Notes: generated by a model not told the origin, from the letters alone. A stretch of DNA of 64,000 bases from Paguma larvata (GCA_030068075.1 CM057826.1:67491312-67555311); one strand, 5' to 3'; shown: positions 1-13,865, counted from the stretch's first letter. A program made the numbers and translations.

Positions 1-3000
1 TTGTTAAACGTATTTACTTTACAGTAAAAATCTCCATATGGAGATAATTAAGTAATATAAAAGAATCAGATCTTTTATAGTCATTAATTTTTAACAACTG
101 CCCTATAATACAGTAGGTAATTTGGTCTGCACATTTAATTAAAACCATTATCTTTCTTTTGGAGACATTTATTGTATAATTCCAAAAGTTGTGCATGAAA
201 AAAATCATGAATCTATTTGTCTCTAAATTGGGCTACTTTGAACAAGTAGGAGAAAGAGAGTGTGTTTCTTTGTAAAGAATTCTTCATTTTAGATTTTTGA
301 CATACCTGAATATTAAAGTGTATTTAAAATTATTTTAGTTACATCCCTAAAATTTTTTGAGCCAGAGATATAAAAATGAAACCATGAAATCTAATCATTA
401 GCAGAGCCGATGATTAGTTTAAAACATTTTTTGAAAATTTCAAATGAGAGTCTTTGATATGTAACCATCTATTTCTGGCTTTAGAAATTGTAGATTGTAC
501 AAACTCTAAACTGTAATTAGAATTCTCTGTGAGAGTGGACATGTTACTTGTGAGCTCTAAGAAATTCATTTTCTGAGACCTTTAAGTTTAGGGTCTAGAT
601 TTGCACATTTAGGTTCATTTATCCATCATTTCAGATGATCTGGGAAGAAATATCTAATGATTTTTCCATGACATCTACCCTTTTTTTCAGATTCTCGACT
701 GACATTTTATCGTGTTATTGTGTTCCACGCTATTTAGTTCCTCCTGGAGCCTTCCGAATTTCACATGCACTACTTCCATCAGCTCCTGCAGAGTGGATAA
801 CTTACCTAGGGACCCAGGTCTTGCTGGACAAGCAGGCAATTGTAACAGGGGCAGAGTGGCCCTTTTTTTTTTTTAATTTAAATTTTTTATATTTTTTGCG
901 TTTTAAAGTATAGATACTCATTTTGGCAATTTATCAAAAACTAAAAACCCGTGAGTTTTCTGTAGGAAATATATATCTTTCTCCGAAGCGGAAAGATTGT
1001 ATAGAAATGAGCCTAACTACCTGCTGGCTTTTCTTTCCATATTCAATACCTTAATTTGTAACTGAAACATTTTTCTATCTCTAACAACTAAGTATATCTT
1101 TGTTTTCTAGTACGTATGTCTGTAATGTAAACATGCTTGTGTGGATATGAAGAAAACAATGAGAAACTGTTCTGTATGTGCAAAATATACCTTAGTGGTA
1201 TCTTATGGGGGATTACTAAGGAAGTAGAAGGGAGGGATTTATTTAAGGAGCTTTAAACTAGTTGCAAACTGGGAATTTATCTTGTATATCATCAAGGTAT
1301 AATTCTGCCATCATTTTAAAAGAAAAACAAGATTTTGGTAGACTGTTGACTAAATGACTTTAACAATGTTAGAGAATTCTAAAACCTGTTGTAAGTCAGA
1401 CTGCTGTAAAATAGCAACAAAAAAAATTGGGGCTACTTTTTTAGATGTGTATTCATTATAATTAGGTGTTTCTGTTGGCATTTAGGTAACCGAAAAAGTT
1501 GATATGTTGTATTTTCATGAAATAATGGCACTTTATAAAACTGAAAGTTAATTTTAAATATTATAACTTAGACCAGTGAGCCAGAATTTTGATGTGGATG
1601 TGGAAGCAGAGTCACCTTATAAAGTGCAAGAGTAAATATATATATATTTTAAATTCTAAAGTATGAAGTTTAAATTTTTTTGCTGCATTTTGAAAACATG
1701 TAAGAGCTAAAGTAGGTTTTTGATTAATGACTAATTAATAACAGGGAATAAATAAGCATGAATCTAAAAATCAAATAGAATCAATTAGGAATTGTAACAC
1801 TTCTGATGCTTTAAAATTCTGTATGAGAAAAGAGTATATTATCAACGGATGAATTGTGTTTTGTGTTGATCGAGAACTTTGCTATTTTTAAAAATTCACT
1901 TATATTTTCTACAATTACAACATTGTTTACCATCTCTCAAACTTAATTTGAACTGATTTCTTTTAGCACCATTAAGCAACTTAGTAATCAGTGGCATTTA
2001 ATTTTTGTAAAGCAGAACTGAGGGCTTTAGGTGCTTCCAGTAAAACTAAAAGCCTTTGAAATTGTTTTGTCTGGACTTCAGTTTAAATCTATGTCTATCC
2101 TGCTTTATAGCTCTCCCTTTGACTAATAGATTAGCAGTACCTTTTTCTGTGCACAGGTTTTATGCAAAAAGTAATTTTTCTTAATGTCCTCTATCATTTT
2201 TAATATTCAGTAGCCCAATACTTTGTGCCTTATCTTCACATTAAGTAGCAAGAAGACTGTAGCTTGAATAGATTAAAACTTACTATGTTGGGGTATTTTT
2301 TAAATCATATAACGCTATTATGTTTTGCAGAATTTCTGTAGTACTTTTTGTTTCTCCATTTAGAAGAAAAAATAATTGTATAATAGATAAATTAAAAATT
2401 GTATAATAGAAGCCCTAATTGGGTATTTGTAGAAATGCAGGAGTGAAATTGTTTCATCATCCTTCTGGTAAGAAGTAAAAACATTGCTTTTGGTGAGAAT
2501 GGCACATAACAGTTAGAATTCAGCCAGACAATGGGGTCTTCAACTGTTTTTACAAATAAAGAATATAATGGCCTATAGAAACCTGAATTTTCAGAAATAT
2601 ACTGATTTCTGACTTAGCTGCACTTCCTAGTTTTTTTTGTTTTGTTTTGTTTTTAAAACTATCTTTCCAGCAAAGGATAGAATGTTAAATACTTAGAATT
2701 CTGAAGCATGAGTTGGTATACAATGACCTAAAATTATTTCTTCATTTATAATGAAACTGGATTAATTTTTAAAGTATATTTCTGAGTTACTTAACATTTT
2801 TTTTGCAGTATTCAATGTTAATTTTGAAATGTTTCAGCAACGTTTTAAAACTGTTTGCACTCTCCTGTAGATGAATGGGCAGTCAGTGTTAGTCTTAAAA
2901 TTCTTTTGTAAGATAACCAAAATTATTTTTCTCTGTGCTGTAGGAACAGTTAAAATAATGTTTATGCACCGGGTTTTCTCCTGATGTTTGAGTTTTTAAA

Positions 3001-4170
3001 ATTGCCACATAGTCTGAAAATGATTTCATTGTGCTGGAAATGCTTTGGGGAATGTTTATTTTCTTTCTAAGTGGAGATCGAGCACCACCTGTTGGTCAAA
3101 CACATGTATTTTCATTTGTGATTTAGCAAAAATATTTTGTTGTTAAATAATTACATTCCTTAACAATAGAGGTCTTATATGATTATGTCACGTATAGATT
3201 TATGTCTGAAAACTGTACTTTTTAAAGTTCACCAGAATGCCTTTATTATTATATATTATAAAATGAACCACCTTTATCATCTTTACTATATGTTTTCCTA
3301 ACTTTATTGCTATATTCTACTGAATTATATGTTACCCAAGGAAGTGAATGGACTTAACCCTTTGTTTACCTATTAAGTTATTAAAAGAGATAATTATTTA
3401 ATTTGCCTTATGTGGAAATTATCAAATTGAGGAAGAACAGTTTGGCGTTTCCTGTGTTCTCTCTGCATTATCTGAATGCTGCTAGATTTAATGTTTTAGA
3501 AAAAGAAATCTTTTCTATTTGTTTTTCTTTCTTAATAGCAGTTTGAAGTAAAAAAAAGAATTCTTACACTGCAATGGCGATTACTGTTTTTATTGCAGCT
3601 TTTAAGATAATTTTATACTGTCATATTGAATGTTTATTTTGCTGAAATGGATACTTATAACTTGAGTAGACATTAATAAAGGAAATTACTAATTTTAAGA
3701 TGTAATTTTAATAATTCATATGAATACAAATGTTAATAAAACTAAGAGGAAAGCAAAAAAAAGTCTCAAGTGACATTTGATACGCTCAAAGATGTGAAAA
3801 CTGTATTTTCATTAAGACGAGGTACAGAAGGCAACTGTGGTACTTCTTTCACTACTGACATCAAAGCGAGTGCTACAACTGTATCAAAGTCTTAACCCCT
3901 CATACATTAATAATGTACAGTAAATAAATCAGTCCTTTTGGGTTTTAGGGAGGTTGATCTTTTTATTTTAGGTTGCACTTTCCAAGAGGAAATTCCATGC
4001 TTAGTATTAAATGTATTTTTACGAAGAAAACAGTATAAATACAGCCAAAAGAAATAAGTTTAAGAAATTTACATTGGCATTTTATATATCATAACCGAAA
4101 GTGATTTTATATATAAAAATTAAGACTAGTAGTATCAGCTGTATTAGATTGCTTCAAATCATGAATCATC
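1..4170. other. AT-rich intron, no recognised repeat or gene
   Basis: The stretch is AT-rich with short T runs (for example 2633-2654) and short TATATA runs. I see no SINE, L1 or MIR signature. The one exon-like spot, near 690-821, is listed as a finding. Old, diverged repeats could be missed by eye. Confidence 0.5.
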
Positions 4171-4179
4171 CCCCAATTG

Positions 4180-4680
4180 CCCTCAACTCCTACTACTTTC
4201 TCCTATATCCATTTAATGTCCTCACTTCTTGCTAGTTTTCTAAGCTAGAAACGTGAGTCAGTCCTGTCTCATCTTCCCCATCAAACTCAGTTTCTCAGCC
4301 CTGGAAATGACTCCTCGTTCTTCCCTCCATACCACTGCCCTGCTTCAATCTCCCTTACCCCCTGACTATTCCAGTAGCTTCCTAATTAATTTTATTGTTT
4401 TCAGTCTCTTTCCTGTTTCACCCTATCTTCAATAGCACTGAGACATCTTCGTTTTGTTTTTCTAAAACACTTGACTGATCATATTAAAATTATTTGGATC
4501 TCAGTTGCCTACTATGCAAACAAATCTAAATTCCTTCAGATGGCATTCACTGGGACCTTAGAGTCCTGTGTTTCAATCTTAGAGTCAGGTTCCAATCTAC
4601 TACCTTACTTTTTCCTCTTCCCTTTCCCGCCCATTGAAACCAAATGTCATCTCCTTTGTGAAGAGTTTCTTTAAGAATTA
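4180..4680. repeat. Probable ancient LINE-like relic (L2/CR1 type)
   Basis: The interval is pyrimidine-rich and has phrases common in old mammalian dispersed repeats: a CCACTGCCCTGCTTCAATCTC-like segment, then TTGACTGATCATATTAAAAT and TCTAAATTCCTTCAGATGGC. It is strongly diverged, and short open frames here are chance. Family assignment is tentative. Confidence 0.35.
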
Positions 4681-4954
4681 ATCATACTGATTTGAGCTCT
4701 ACCAGCAACTGGATCATATTACTAGAAAGTCTTTTATCACTAGAAGAGTCGTTAGTTAAACTGGTATAAATAGTTATGAAGTCTCTGAAACCAGTGACTG
4801 TGTAGTTTTGTTTGTTTGTCTGTTTGTTTGAATTTTGAATTTCAAGTCCCAGGGCATAGTCCTTGGCACACAAGAGGCTATAAACTGATAGTAAAGAGTT
4901 CGTCTACTTTGTCTCCTGGAACAATTTATTTAATTACTCAGCCCCTAATGTATT

Positions 4955-5015
4955 TATATATGTAATGTGCTTAGGACAATGCCTGATACATAGTAAAGGC
5001 TCTATAAATATTAAC
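4955..5015 (+). repeat. MIR 3' end fragment
   Basis: GTGCTTAGGACAATGCCTGA followed by a CATAGTAAAGGCTCTATAAATATT segment matches the well-known MIR/L2-like tail (lowest-common-denominator 'cacatagtaggcgctcaataaat'). Confidence 0.55.
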
Positions 5016-5029
5016 ATTTAAAAACTAAA

Positions 5030-6820
5030 CCATTTAATATATTTCAAAATTGGGGAAAGTACACAAATTTGAAGCCATATCTTTCTTAATCATGTTTTTG
5101 TAGTAAAATATAACATTTTAAAACTAATTTAAAATCTTGACTATATGAAAACCATTTCATTTAAAAGCTTTGTTACTGAGTAATGAATTATTTAAAGTTT
5201 TAGCAAGTTTGCTCTTTAGAGTTAAAAAAATATATATACATACACAAATAACTGCTTAATCTTAAAGTTGTCGTCATATTATGGTCAAGTAATGTCACTC
5301 TGAACTAATTACCAAAATGTCTTTTAGAGCTATACAGAGAGATATTATTAAGAAAACAAATATAGAAGTGGCAACTTGTTTTTTTTAGGTAGACATTGAA
5401 AGTAACAAATGAAGACCTAGCATAGGCTCCCCTTACCCCCAAAAAACAGGATTATAGTAATATTAGTAGAAGGTTTTAAAAGACAACTGTGGAATGTCTG
5501 AAACAAGTCATTCTATCACAAGGCTTATGGCAGAAATAGACTTACTTGTGACTTGACAGTCTTAGCTTTACTAATGTTTTTGTTTGTTTGTTTCTTTTTA
5601 CTTTCTTCCATCCTTGTTGGCTTGATGAATATCCTCATCATAGCCGGCCAAGTTCAAAGTGAAGATTTCCCTGATTTTCTTTCAGTAGTTTTGGAGGGAG
5701 GATAGATGGGCACATAAGGAAATGTCAGTTTTTTTTATAATATATGTTATAGTTAAATTTGATTTCTTTAGTTAGAAATCTATGTTTACCATTTGGCATT
5801 GGAAGATAAAGGTTGAAAGCATCCATTGGGAAATAGGCCTCTGAATCTAGACAGTTCTCCTCAAAAATTCATAAAAGTATTCATAATGAATGAGAATCAC
5901 CGAGTAATGTTAATATTAGCTTAGATTGTAAATGCTAAGTATTCTTAAGGAGTTTACAACTTCTTGGAATTATAAAAGGCATTTTTTCAGACAATAGAGT
6001 AAAAGGAAATTTCATTCTTTGTTGGGTTGGATCTTCTATTTTATGATCTGGTATTACTAACATATTGCATAACTTTAAAATATCTTGATGTGTATCATTT
6101 TCTTTCTGTGAATGCTTATGTTGGAAATAAGTATGGCTTTGACACTCTGTGTTTAATATTATGTGTGTTGGCTTTGAATTTTTTTTTGATTGACATACAT
6201 TACTCCTGAGTGAGATTCTTACTGTTGACAGTATTCTTAAATAATTTGTGCAGTCTACAATTAATAATTTAACTGCAAATGGCTTTCTGTTGACTCTGTA
6301 TGTTATTTCATCTTATGATTATAAAATATGCCATAATTTAGTAAATTAATTTATTTGGGGGATTAATTAAACATTCAAGGATGAATACAGTCTGAAGACT
6401 TATAATCTTGAATATTATTTTGTTGTTTGGTAAATTGTATATTATTCCCTAAAAGTTGTGTGTTCAGAATAACATAGGGATGCTAAAACTCAGAAGAAAT
6501 ACTTTAAAATTATTTTCCAGGAATAAAATTATACATATTTCCTTATTTGAAAATACCTTTTAATTATTGATTTTGTTTTCACAGTTTGTTTTTAGATCAG
6601 AAAACTTTCAGAATTTTTTAAATGAATAAGCCAACTAAAATTAGTATAGAATATTTTAATTTTATATTTTCATATTCATTATATAATCTATATTAAAATG
6701 TAGTATTTCACTTTATAATGAAAATTTCTCACTATAAGTTGTAATCAGTATTCCTACCAAGAAATATTTTAATCTTAAAGTATCAGTGATAACAATATTT
6801 TCAAAATAATAAGCTAACAG
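5030..6820. other. AT-rich intron, nothing recognised
   Basis: Mostly low-GC unique-looking sequence with a short (TTTG)n at about 5578-5594. No repeat family or splice-bounded coding segment was seen. Confidence 0.45.
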
Positions 6821-6834
6821 AAATATATAATGCT

Positions 6835-7500
6835 TATTCAACAAATATTTTGGTGTCTAGTAAATACTGACACTATGATTTAAGTCGGGATATTTCCTAA
6901 TTAAATATTATTTAGGGAGAGAAAATCATAATAGAGAATTAAAATGCAGTGTTGTAAGTGCTGTAAGTGCTATAAGAAGTGATACAAAAGAATCTTAGAG
7001 CAGTGCTAAGTCGTCTTAAGGATTCAGGGAAGGTTTTTGGGAGATTATTATGCTTCAGTTCATTTACAGGGAATTGAAGAATTCTTTCCAGGTGGTATTA
7101 GAAAATAAGGAAGAGTTTGAGGTTGAGGGAGCAGTACATGCAGAAATGTGGAGACATTTAGAGAGCAGGGCTTGCAAGAGGGGACTGTGGACCATGAGAC
7201 TGAGGCTGACTGGAGATATAGGCTATAAAAGTTTTTTGGACGTTACGCTGATAATTTTGGATACTATCCTCTAGGCATTGGTGAGGCATTAAAGAATTTT
7301 AAGCAGGAGAGTAACACGTACCCACTTACATTTTGAAAGATTATTCTAGTCCTACTATGGAGCAGGAGGGTGGAAAGGCCAATTAAGGAAATTACTGCAC
7401 TATAGGAAAGAGAGTGCCTGAACTAAGTGGCTGTGAGAGTAGAAAGGGAGGGTATTAAGGAGATAGAGTCGGCCGGCAGGTCTTGGTGATTAATTGGTTG
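6835..7500 (+). repeat. Ancient mammalian dispersed repeat (LINE-like, L2/L3-type head)
   Basis: It starts with TTATTCAACAAATATTTTGG, then AAGTGCTATAAGAAGTGATA, then a GGGAAGGTTTTTGGGAGATT block, and later TTTTAAGCAGGAGAGTAACA and AAGATTATTCTAGTCC. This order of phrases recurs across mammalian genomes in a very old repeat. The same family appears at 50715-51085. The 74-aa open frame at 7050-7274 lies inside it and is not a gene. Confidence 0.5.
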
Positions 7501-8470
7501 TTGAGGTGCACAGTGATTTTTTTTTTTTTTTTTGAGTACTCAAGGACAGGTATCTATTTTGAGCTACTACCCAGTGACATAATGACTAATTGAAAGGGGA
7601 CATAGTTTTGAGATAGAGGTGGACTTTAGTAGTAAACATGTCATTTTTGAGATGTCAGAGAACACTAGCTTAACGTATGTCCAAAGATCTGGAGTCCAGG
7701 AGATAGGAATTTGGAAGTTAGCAAGCTGGTCCAAAACTCATTTAATTGATTTTACTTTTTGTTTTTTTAATTACTCTCTAAGAAAGAGGGTAAAAGAGTA
7801 AGGAGAATTTAGAAATTGGGTTAGAGAAATTTTGGAAAAAGAAATGTCTGTGTACAGTCTATTTTGGATTTTGAGGAAGCTATCTGGGATTTGTTTCTAC
7901 TGCCAGTAAATTCAGTTGTCTGCCACCAGCTGTCTCATGTGATCAGTGAAGTTGTCTTAAGGGAAAGGAGAGGAGATAATGACCCAGCTATTCTGGATAC
8001 GTACAGATTTAGAGGATGCCTGACTCTTTAATGTACATTTAATTCACCTGGGCACATTATCTGCATTTTTTTTGATTGTGTCAATGTTTCTTTCAGTTGG
8101 CATGGAAAATAGGGAATTGACAGAATAAAATCACTGTAGTGAGCAAGAATAATTGTTTTGATGCCATTATCATTTATTTCAAAATTGCAGAAGTAGATCT
8201 AATCCAGTATTTAATAATCCAGCATTTTATATGTATCACTTGTAATTTTGGATAATATGTTATTTCCAGGACAATTTAAACCTGTGTTTTATTTATTTTA
8301 AATGAAGTTGCACATGAGTTATGAATCTTTTATTTGGGCTTTTGAAGTCGCAGTATTTTGTGTATCATGGAAATATTTTTGTTAATTTTTAAATTGTGAT
8401 ATGTATAAACATATGGAAAACAAGATTAAACATATTGTATTGCCATATATACTTGAGATTGCTGAATATT
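7500..8470. other. Intron, nothing recognised apart from a poly-T run
   Basis: A T run at about 7518-7534 is the only low-complexity feature. The remainder is unique-looking AT-rich sequence. Confidence 0.4.
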
Positions 8471-8474
8471 TCAT

Positions 8475-8915
8475 CAACTTACAGAACATAACTTAAACAC
8501 CATTTATAATAACCCCCCAAAATAATTACCGGGGACTAAATTCAGCAAAAGATGTGCAAGACTTCTATGGAAAAAATCATACAACTTTATTGAAAGATGT
8601 AAAAGCTAAGTAAATGGAGAGAGATACTATATTTTTGGATGGGAAAATATAAGAATAGAAATTCTCCCCAAATGGAACCATTAAGTTCAATACAATTCTG
8701 ATTGAAATCTCAACTAGTATTTTTTTTCAGCATTAGACAGTCTGATTTTAAAATTGACATGGAAGAGTAAGGGTCAAGAAGAACCAAATGGTTTTGAAGT
8801 ACAGGATGGGTGGGCTCACCCTAGCACATATCAAATTTATACTTTGCCACATATAGGAAGAGTAAATTAACTAGTATGATAATGACACAGGTAAACAAAC
8901 TAATGGAACAGTCTA
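8475..8915 (+). repeat. L1 fragment (ORF2 3' region), degraded
   Basis: Read on the + strand, it decodes to broken L1 ORF2 text such as DVQDFYGKNHTTLLKDVK, then a SWK/FWMGK-like stretch and the region that normally reads 'IKLTWKSKGQEEPNGFEVQDGWAH'. Stops and indels are frequent, so it is a dead 5'- and 3'-truncated copy. Confidence 0.75.
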
Positions 8916-9409
8916 TCTCATCATCCTTATTTCCTAACTCCTCTTTGTATAAAACTTTATTCCAGCCAACCCAAACTATACACGCCAGCATCATGCTGGG
9001 AACCACAGCACTATGTCTTTGGTATTGCCACTCTCTACAGAATTCCCTTCATCCCTCTATACTGTACTTTAGTGAATCCGAGATGCATTATTATTTTATA
9101 TACCGCTAAGAGAAAGTTGCCAATTAAATTGGCACATCATCGTTGCTCGATATATTCTGTTTCAGAGATGTTAAAACATGAAAATGTGTGTCTTAGGATC
9201 TTTGGAACATGGTACTTAAAATGCCAGTGTCTCCAGAAAAAAATATTCCCTGGTTTCTCTTATCTGACGTAAGTTCTCTCACTGAGAATTTGCAGAACAT
9301 TTATTTGTATCTTTTTGTGAAAATTTTACAAAGCCTTTTCCTCTCAGATTTCCCCTTTCTGAGTGTATGTATCATCAGCAATAATTCTAGTAGGACTGAG
9401 AGTTAACAA

Positions 9410-9605
9410 ATATGGAACATCTACTGTATATCCTGTGGTAGTCGCTTTAAGGATATTATCTTGATCTTTAGGCAGCTCTGCAGGGCAATTACTGTTATAC
9501 AAATTTTTGCATAGGAAATTGGAGCCTGGAGTTTAAGATTGCAAAACCAGGATTGGACCCCCAGACTGCTTGACTTCAAAGCCATGACATATCACATCAT
9601 TCTGC
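9410..9605 (-). repeat. MIR
   Basis: On the reverse strand it reads as a diverged MIR: a 'determined in ACCAGGATTGGACCCCCAGAC' segment (complement of the GGTTCGAATCC-type tRNA B-box part), and GAAATTGGAGCCTGGAGTTT in place of the GAAACTGAGGC core. Confidence 0.5.
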
Positions 9606-9609
9606 TTTT

Positions 9610-9990
9610 CTGCCTCTCTGCTTCCCTACCCTGATTACAGTAAGCTAGTTGATCATAGAAACCCATGTATTTTGCGTCTCTGTATTCTGCATACCTTGTT
9701 ATTTATTCCTTAAACTTAGTGGTAATATCTGTTGAATGTGTAAAATTAGAGGAGGTTGAGGCATCTCTTCAATAATTCTTTAAATGTTTGTTCAATGTTT
9801 ATTTCTGTGTGGGATCAGCACAGGGTAGATGTTAATTGAGACTGAGCTGTTTTTTTTGACACCACTAATAGATTAAATAATAGATGCCATTTTTTAGTTC
9901 AGTGAACGTTTGAACAGTTTGGAAAAATAATTTCAAGTGAGAATTTACACTTTCCTCACAGAAAAATTGAAAAGTGAATAAAAAAGATTA
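9610..9990. other. Intron, nothing recognised
   Basis: Unique-looking sequence between two MIR copies; no coding or repeat signature seen. Confidence 0.4.
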
Positions 9991-9999
9991 ATAACTCAT

Positions 10000-10165
10000 A
10001 TTTTTGAAGAATATACTATGTACCAAGCACGTCACATGCATTAACTCATCTAGTGTGCAAAGTAACATAATCAAAATCATCAGTACTATTGTTATTTTTA
10101 TTTTGTTTCATGAGAAAACCCAGGCAAAGAGCTGGTAGGTCATTTGTCCACCCGGTCATTGCTAG
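10000..10165 (-). repeat. MIR
   Basis: TACTATGTACCAAGCACGTC, GCATTAACTCATCTAGTG and a degraded 'GAGAAAACCCAGGCAAAGAG' follow the reverse-strand MIR order. Confidence 0.6.
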
Positions 10166-10487
10166 GAGAAAGAGGAGTTCCAGTTTGCCTAGCAACGACT
10201 ACACTCGCTCTCTGTTGTGGTTTTCTGTTTTTAAACTTCAATAGTAAACTTAACGGTCTGAAACTTTCCTTTTTTTTTCCAATATCCTTTTTGAGATTTT
10301 GTCAGTATTGATTCATGTAGCTCCACTTCATTCAATTCATTTAAAAATTTTCACAAACCAGTAATTGTACATGGTTTAAAAAGTCAAAGTATGTCAGGCT
10401 TAGTGAAAAATGGAAAAAAAAAATGGATAGCTCCCTTTCCATTCCTTACTCCTTCTCACAGAGACAACTGGTTTCCTCTTCAAAAGA

Positions 10488-10692
10488 AACGTTTATTTAG
10501 TTTGAGAGAGAGAGCTTGTGAGCATGTGCAGAGGAGGAGCAGAGAGCAAGGGAGAGAGAGGATCCCAAGCAGTTTCCATGCTCAGCATGGAGCTCCATCC
10601 CTCCATCTTGGGATCATGACGCAAGTCAAGTCGAATCAAATTCAAGAGTCTCAAGAGTCAGATGCTTAACCGACTAAGCTACCCAGGCACCC
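10488..10692 (-). repeat. CAN-SINE (feline tRNA-derived SINE), antisense
   Basis: It begins with TTTATTTAGTTTGAGAGAGAGAG (complement of the tail and CT tract) and ends with the complement of the GGGTGCCTGGGT head (CTACCCAGGCACCC). The tRNA-like A and B boxes are diverged. No clear target-site duplication was seen, suggesting an older copy. Confidence 0.88.
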
Positions 10693-10699
10693 AGTGCTC

Positions 10700-12945
10700 T
10701 CAACTTTCGGTGCTCTTTTCCCCCCTTTATTTACTTCTATATCTGTGCCCCACCATCAACACTGCTATTACCTGACTTTTCCATTTTAACTGCATCTTTC
10801 TACTATGAAAAACAATGATTTAGCATTTCTTCTCCTTCCCTCCCCACCCCACCCCTTCCATTCCCTCCTCCATTTTGTTTTCTTTTTTTCTCTTCCAATT
10901 TTCTGGTGTATTTATATCACATTATTATAACTGTAAGCATTTTCAGCAGAGCTATGTAAAGTTCTTTGTTCAGTTTTTTCTCTTGTGTGAATTTTTTTGA
11001 GTTGTTAACTACCCCCTGTACCTGCTCTTTGCTTAGTTTTTCATTGTACAAATCACTAATTCTTACCTGAAATTCTCACCAAACTCATTTCAGTATGATC
11101 AAATCAATAACATAGTGTTTTGTTTTGTTTTTTTCCTTAGAGACATTCCTTCTGGAGCCCTAAGCCCTCCTTCAATTCAGATTTCTTTTGTCTCTTTTTG
11201 TGTTCGATCTCTGTTTTTCCTGGTTTCTATATTTTCTCTTACTTGTTGTAATTCTTCCATTTTAATTCCTGTAATATTTTTTTGAGAAAGAATGCATGGA
11301 GGTTACATTTTCCCCCCTTGAGAATTTAAAGTGATATATTGATAAGTGGTGTTAATTCTTCTATAACTACAATAAAAATCTGATGTTTATTTTCAAACTG
11401 TCCAATGGTAAAAACGAATTGTTTCTTATTCTGTAGTTAAATAATTTAGGAAAAAATATGGTGAACTGTTACCTTGTTGAAACTTTTCCCCTCCAGTTTA
11501 CTGCTGTCAAAGATTTCAGGTTGAATTTAATAAATGATGAAACACTTGGAGATTTAGAGATAGCATGGTTAATATAACTCCTTACATAAAAGAGGTAATG
11601 TCAGTTGTAAAGAGTGTCATGGCTCTATTTTCATTGATGTAATGGCATTTACTTTAAATAATTCTTGGTTTAAATGAAAACATCTAAATTGTAATATTTA
11701 AAAGTAATTATAATTTAATTTCCATATAAAGATGTCCAAGATACAGTCTAAGTATAGGTTAAGTGGTAAAAAAAAGTCTTTTATAATTGCCTATGGAAAA
11801 AAATTAGGCAGACTGTGCATGTTGGCTTATCTTTTATGGTTTTTAAGTGGAAGCTTTCTGTTTCTGACATTGCAGAGAAGCCTTTTCACATAAATAACCT
11901 CCCATAAATCATTTCAAAATGTCTAAGTAAGGGCCTGCATAATAATTTTTTTCTTGAGTACTCTGCAAATGACATCTCAGTCATTAACTACTTTAGGATA
12001 AAAGCATTTTGCTAACATTGAGGTTCACTCAAAATTCTTAACTTGTTTGGATTGGCATATGCTGTTTATAGTATTGTATTTGACTTATTTGTTAGATGTC
12101 TTTTTTTTTTCTTAGTAAGAAATTTTACTGTTAGCTTGTCAGACATCATTATAAATCGGGGGATAAAATCTTGGTGGTAGACTGCAGTGTTTCATACAGA
12201 GCATTATTGATCCATAAAGACTTACAATATATTATTCTACGGTTGTCATTGCTAGAAAGGACTGAGGAAGGATTAAGGAACTACATTGACAGAAGTCATC
12301 ATTTTAATGACAGGCAATTTAGTTTGAGGTAACTGAAGCAGGGAAAAATGCAATCAATCATCACAGCAAGGATTTTCACAAATGTTTACCAGTCTATAAT
12401 GAATGTTGTGTAGATCATCAAGGTCATTTGATAGCTTCTCTGAAAGTATTCCTATTATAACAAAGCAATTCTAAGTATTTTAAATAAACTACTGTGTCCA
12501 ATTCCTAAAGTTCTGTGGTACAACGAAGTTTTGAGATACAAAGTTTTAACAGGTTGGGAAACATGGAAAAAAAAAATCCAGCTAATTCATTAAGCATTTT
12601 ATTTCATCCTTGGAATTAGGCATATTGTTTTCTCGCCAGTGGTAGTTTCCTCAAGTGTCTGGCTAAGGAATACACATAAAAGATAATTTGATATTGGATC
12701 ACATTCACTTTATTGTTAATTGTTTTCAAGTTTTAATACACCGTTAAAAATTTTATGTTTAACAACTCTTCAGATTGTTTTCTCTTGATTATCATGAGGG
12801 GGAAATCTACATATAAATTCCCTTTTACCCAGATTCCCTGTCCCTTTGGTTCTGGGAGAGTTAATGAGGAGGACTGCTGCCTTAGGAGATTAGAGCCAGT
12901 GAAGAAAGGGAAGGTAGATGCTGCTTACTGGATGAGAAGGCTTTA
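10700..12945. other. Intron; pyrimidine-rich left part, otherwise nothing recognised
   Basis: 10700-11330 is T- and C-rich and may be a very old antisense L1-type relic, but I could not confirm it. 11330-12945 looks unique. 12240-12430 has moderate complexity without repeat marks. Confidence 0.35.
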
Positions 12946-12949
12946 CGGG

Positions 12950-13115
12950 TAGTTTTGGGTTCAAATTTAGGCTCTGTCTTTTGCTGGATCGGTGCTCTAA
13001 TCTAGAGGAATAAATATCTGTTTTTCCCGCTGCGGAATGAGTATTAATAGTAATACCTTGTGAGGATTAATCTCCTAGCTTTTGTAGGAGACTTAAAGTT
13101 CTGGGCACAAAGTAG
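12950..13115 (+). repeat. MIR (diverged)
   Basis: TTTTGGGTTCAAATTTAGGC, then TAATAGTAATACCTTGTGAGGATTAA, matches the MIR order: the B-box-derived region, then 'aataatagtacctacctcatagggttgttgtgaggatta'. Confidence 0.65.
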
Positions 13116-13684
13116 CACTTCAAAGATAAGTTTAGTTTACTCCTCTTCTCCACCTCTCCTGTATGAGAACAAAGATAATAACACAATTTGTCTCTTCAAT
13201 GGCCTAGTGGTAGGTAGAAAGGAGGCATGGTTGTTGTTTTACATTTCAATGAAAATATTTTCAAGAGTTAGTCTCTAAAGGCTTACCATAGGCTAAGGTT
13301 ATTAGAATGTAAAACTTGTGGCTTAAAAAATTGTTTTAGTGATTTCATGTAATTGTTTTGACTTAAATTACTATATATCTTCCTCTGCCCGCCCCTCCCC
13401 GCCCAAACAAAACAAAACCTGGCTTAGCTTATTTGACCAAATGGTTTGTTGGAGTCTTGTGTCCTAGGCACTACCTCAGTCAACCAGAACTATCATTGTA
13501 GTTATATGGTGAAGGAATACCCTTGCCATCTACTTTGTAAGTTACACATTTGCATTTCGTTCAGCATTCATGGTAAGTAATCTTAAAGGTCATTAATTTC
13601 TGTCTGTCTGTCTTTCTGTCTATCTCTCTGGACTTCTGAGTGAGTTGATAGTTGTAGAGGGAGTGTTCATACTGTTGAGGAGCT

Positions 13685-13865
13685 CTGGTTTGGGGGGTTG
13701 CACAGACCTGGACTTGAATTGTGAGTCAGTCACTTCCCTTGTGTAGACTTAAGTAGTTGTTTAACTTCTCTGTTCCTCAGTTTCCTTATACCCTTAATTA
13801 GGATACCAATAGTAACTCTATTTGTGGTTCTGTTTTTAATTAAATAAGATAATATATGTATTGTG
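13685..13865 (+). repeat. MIR
   Basis: It contains CAGACCTGGACTTGAATTG, then TTAACTTCTCTGTTCCTCAG and TTTCCTTATA, and a final AAATAAGATAATATATGTA: the MIR body in sense order. Confidence 0.75.
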
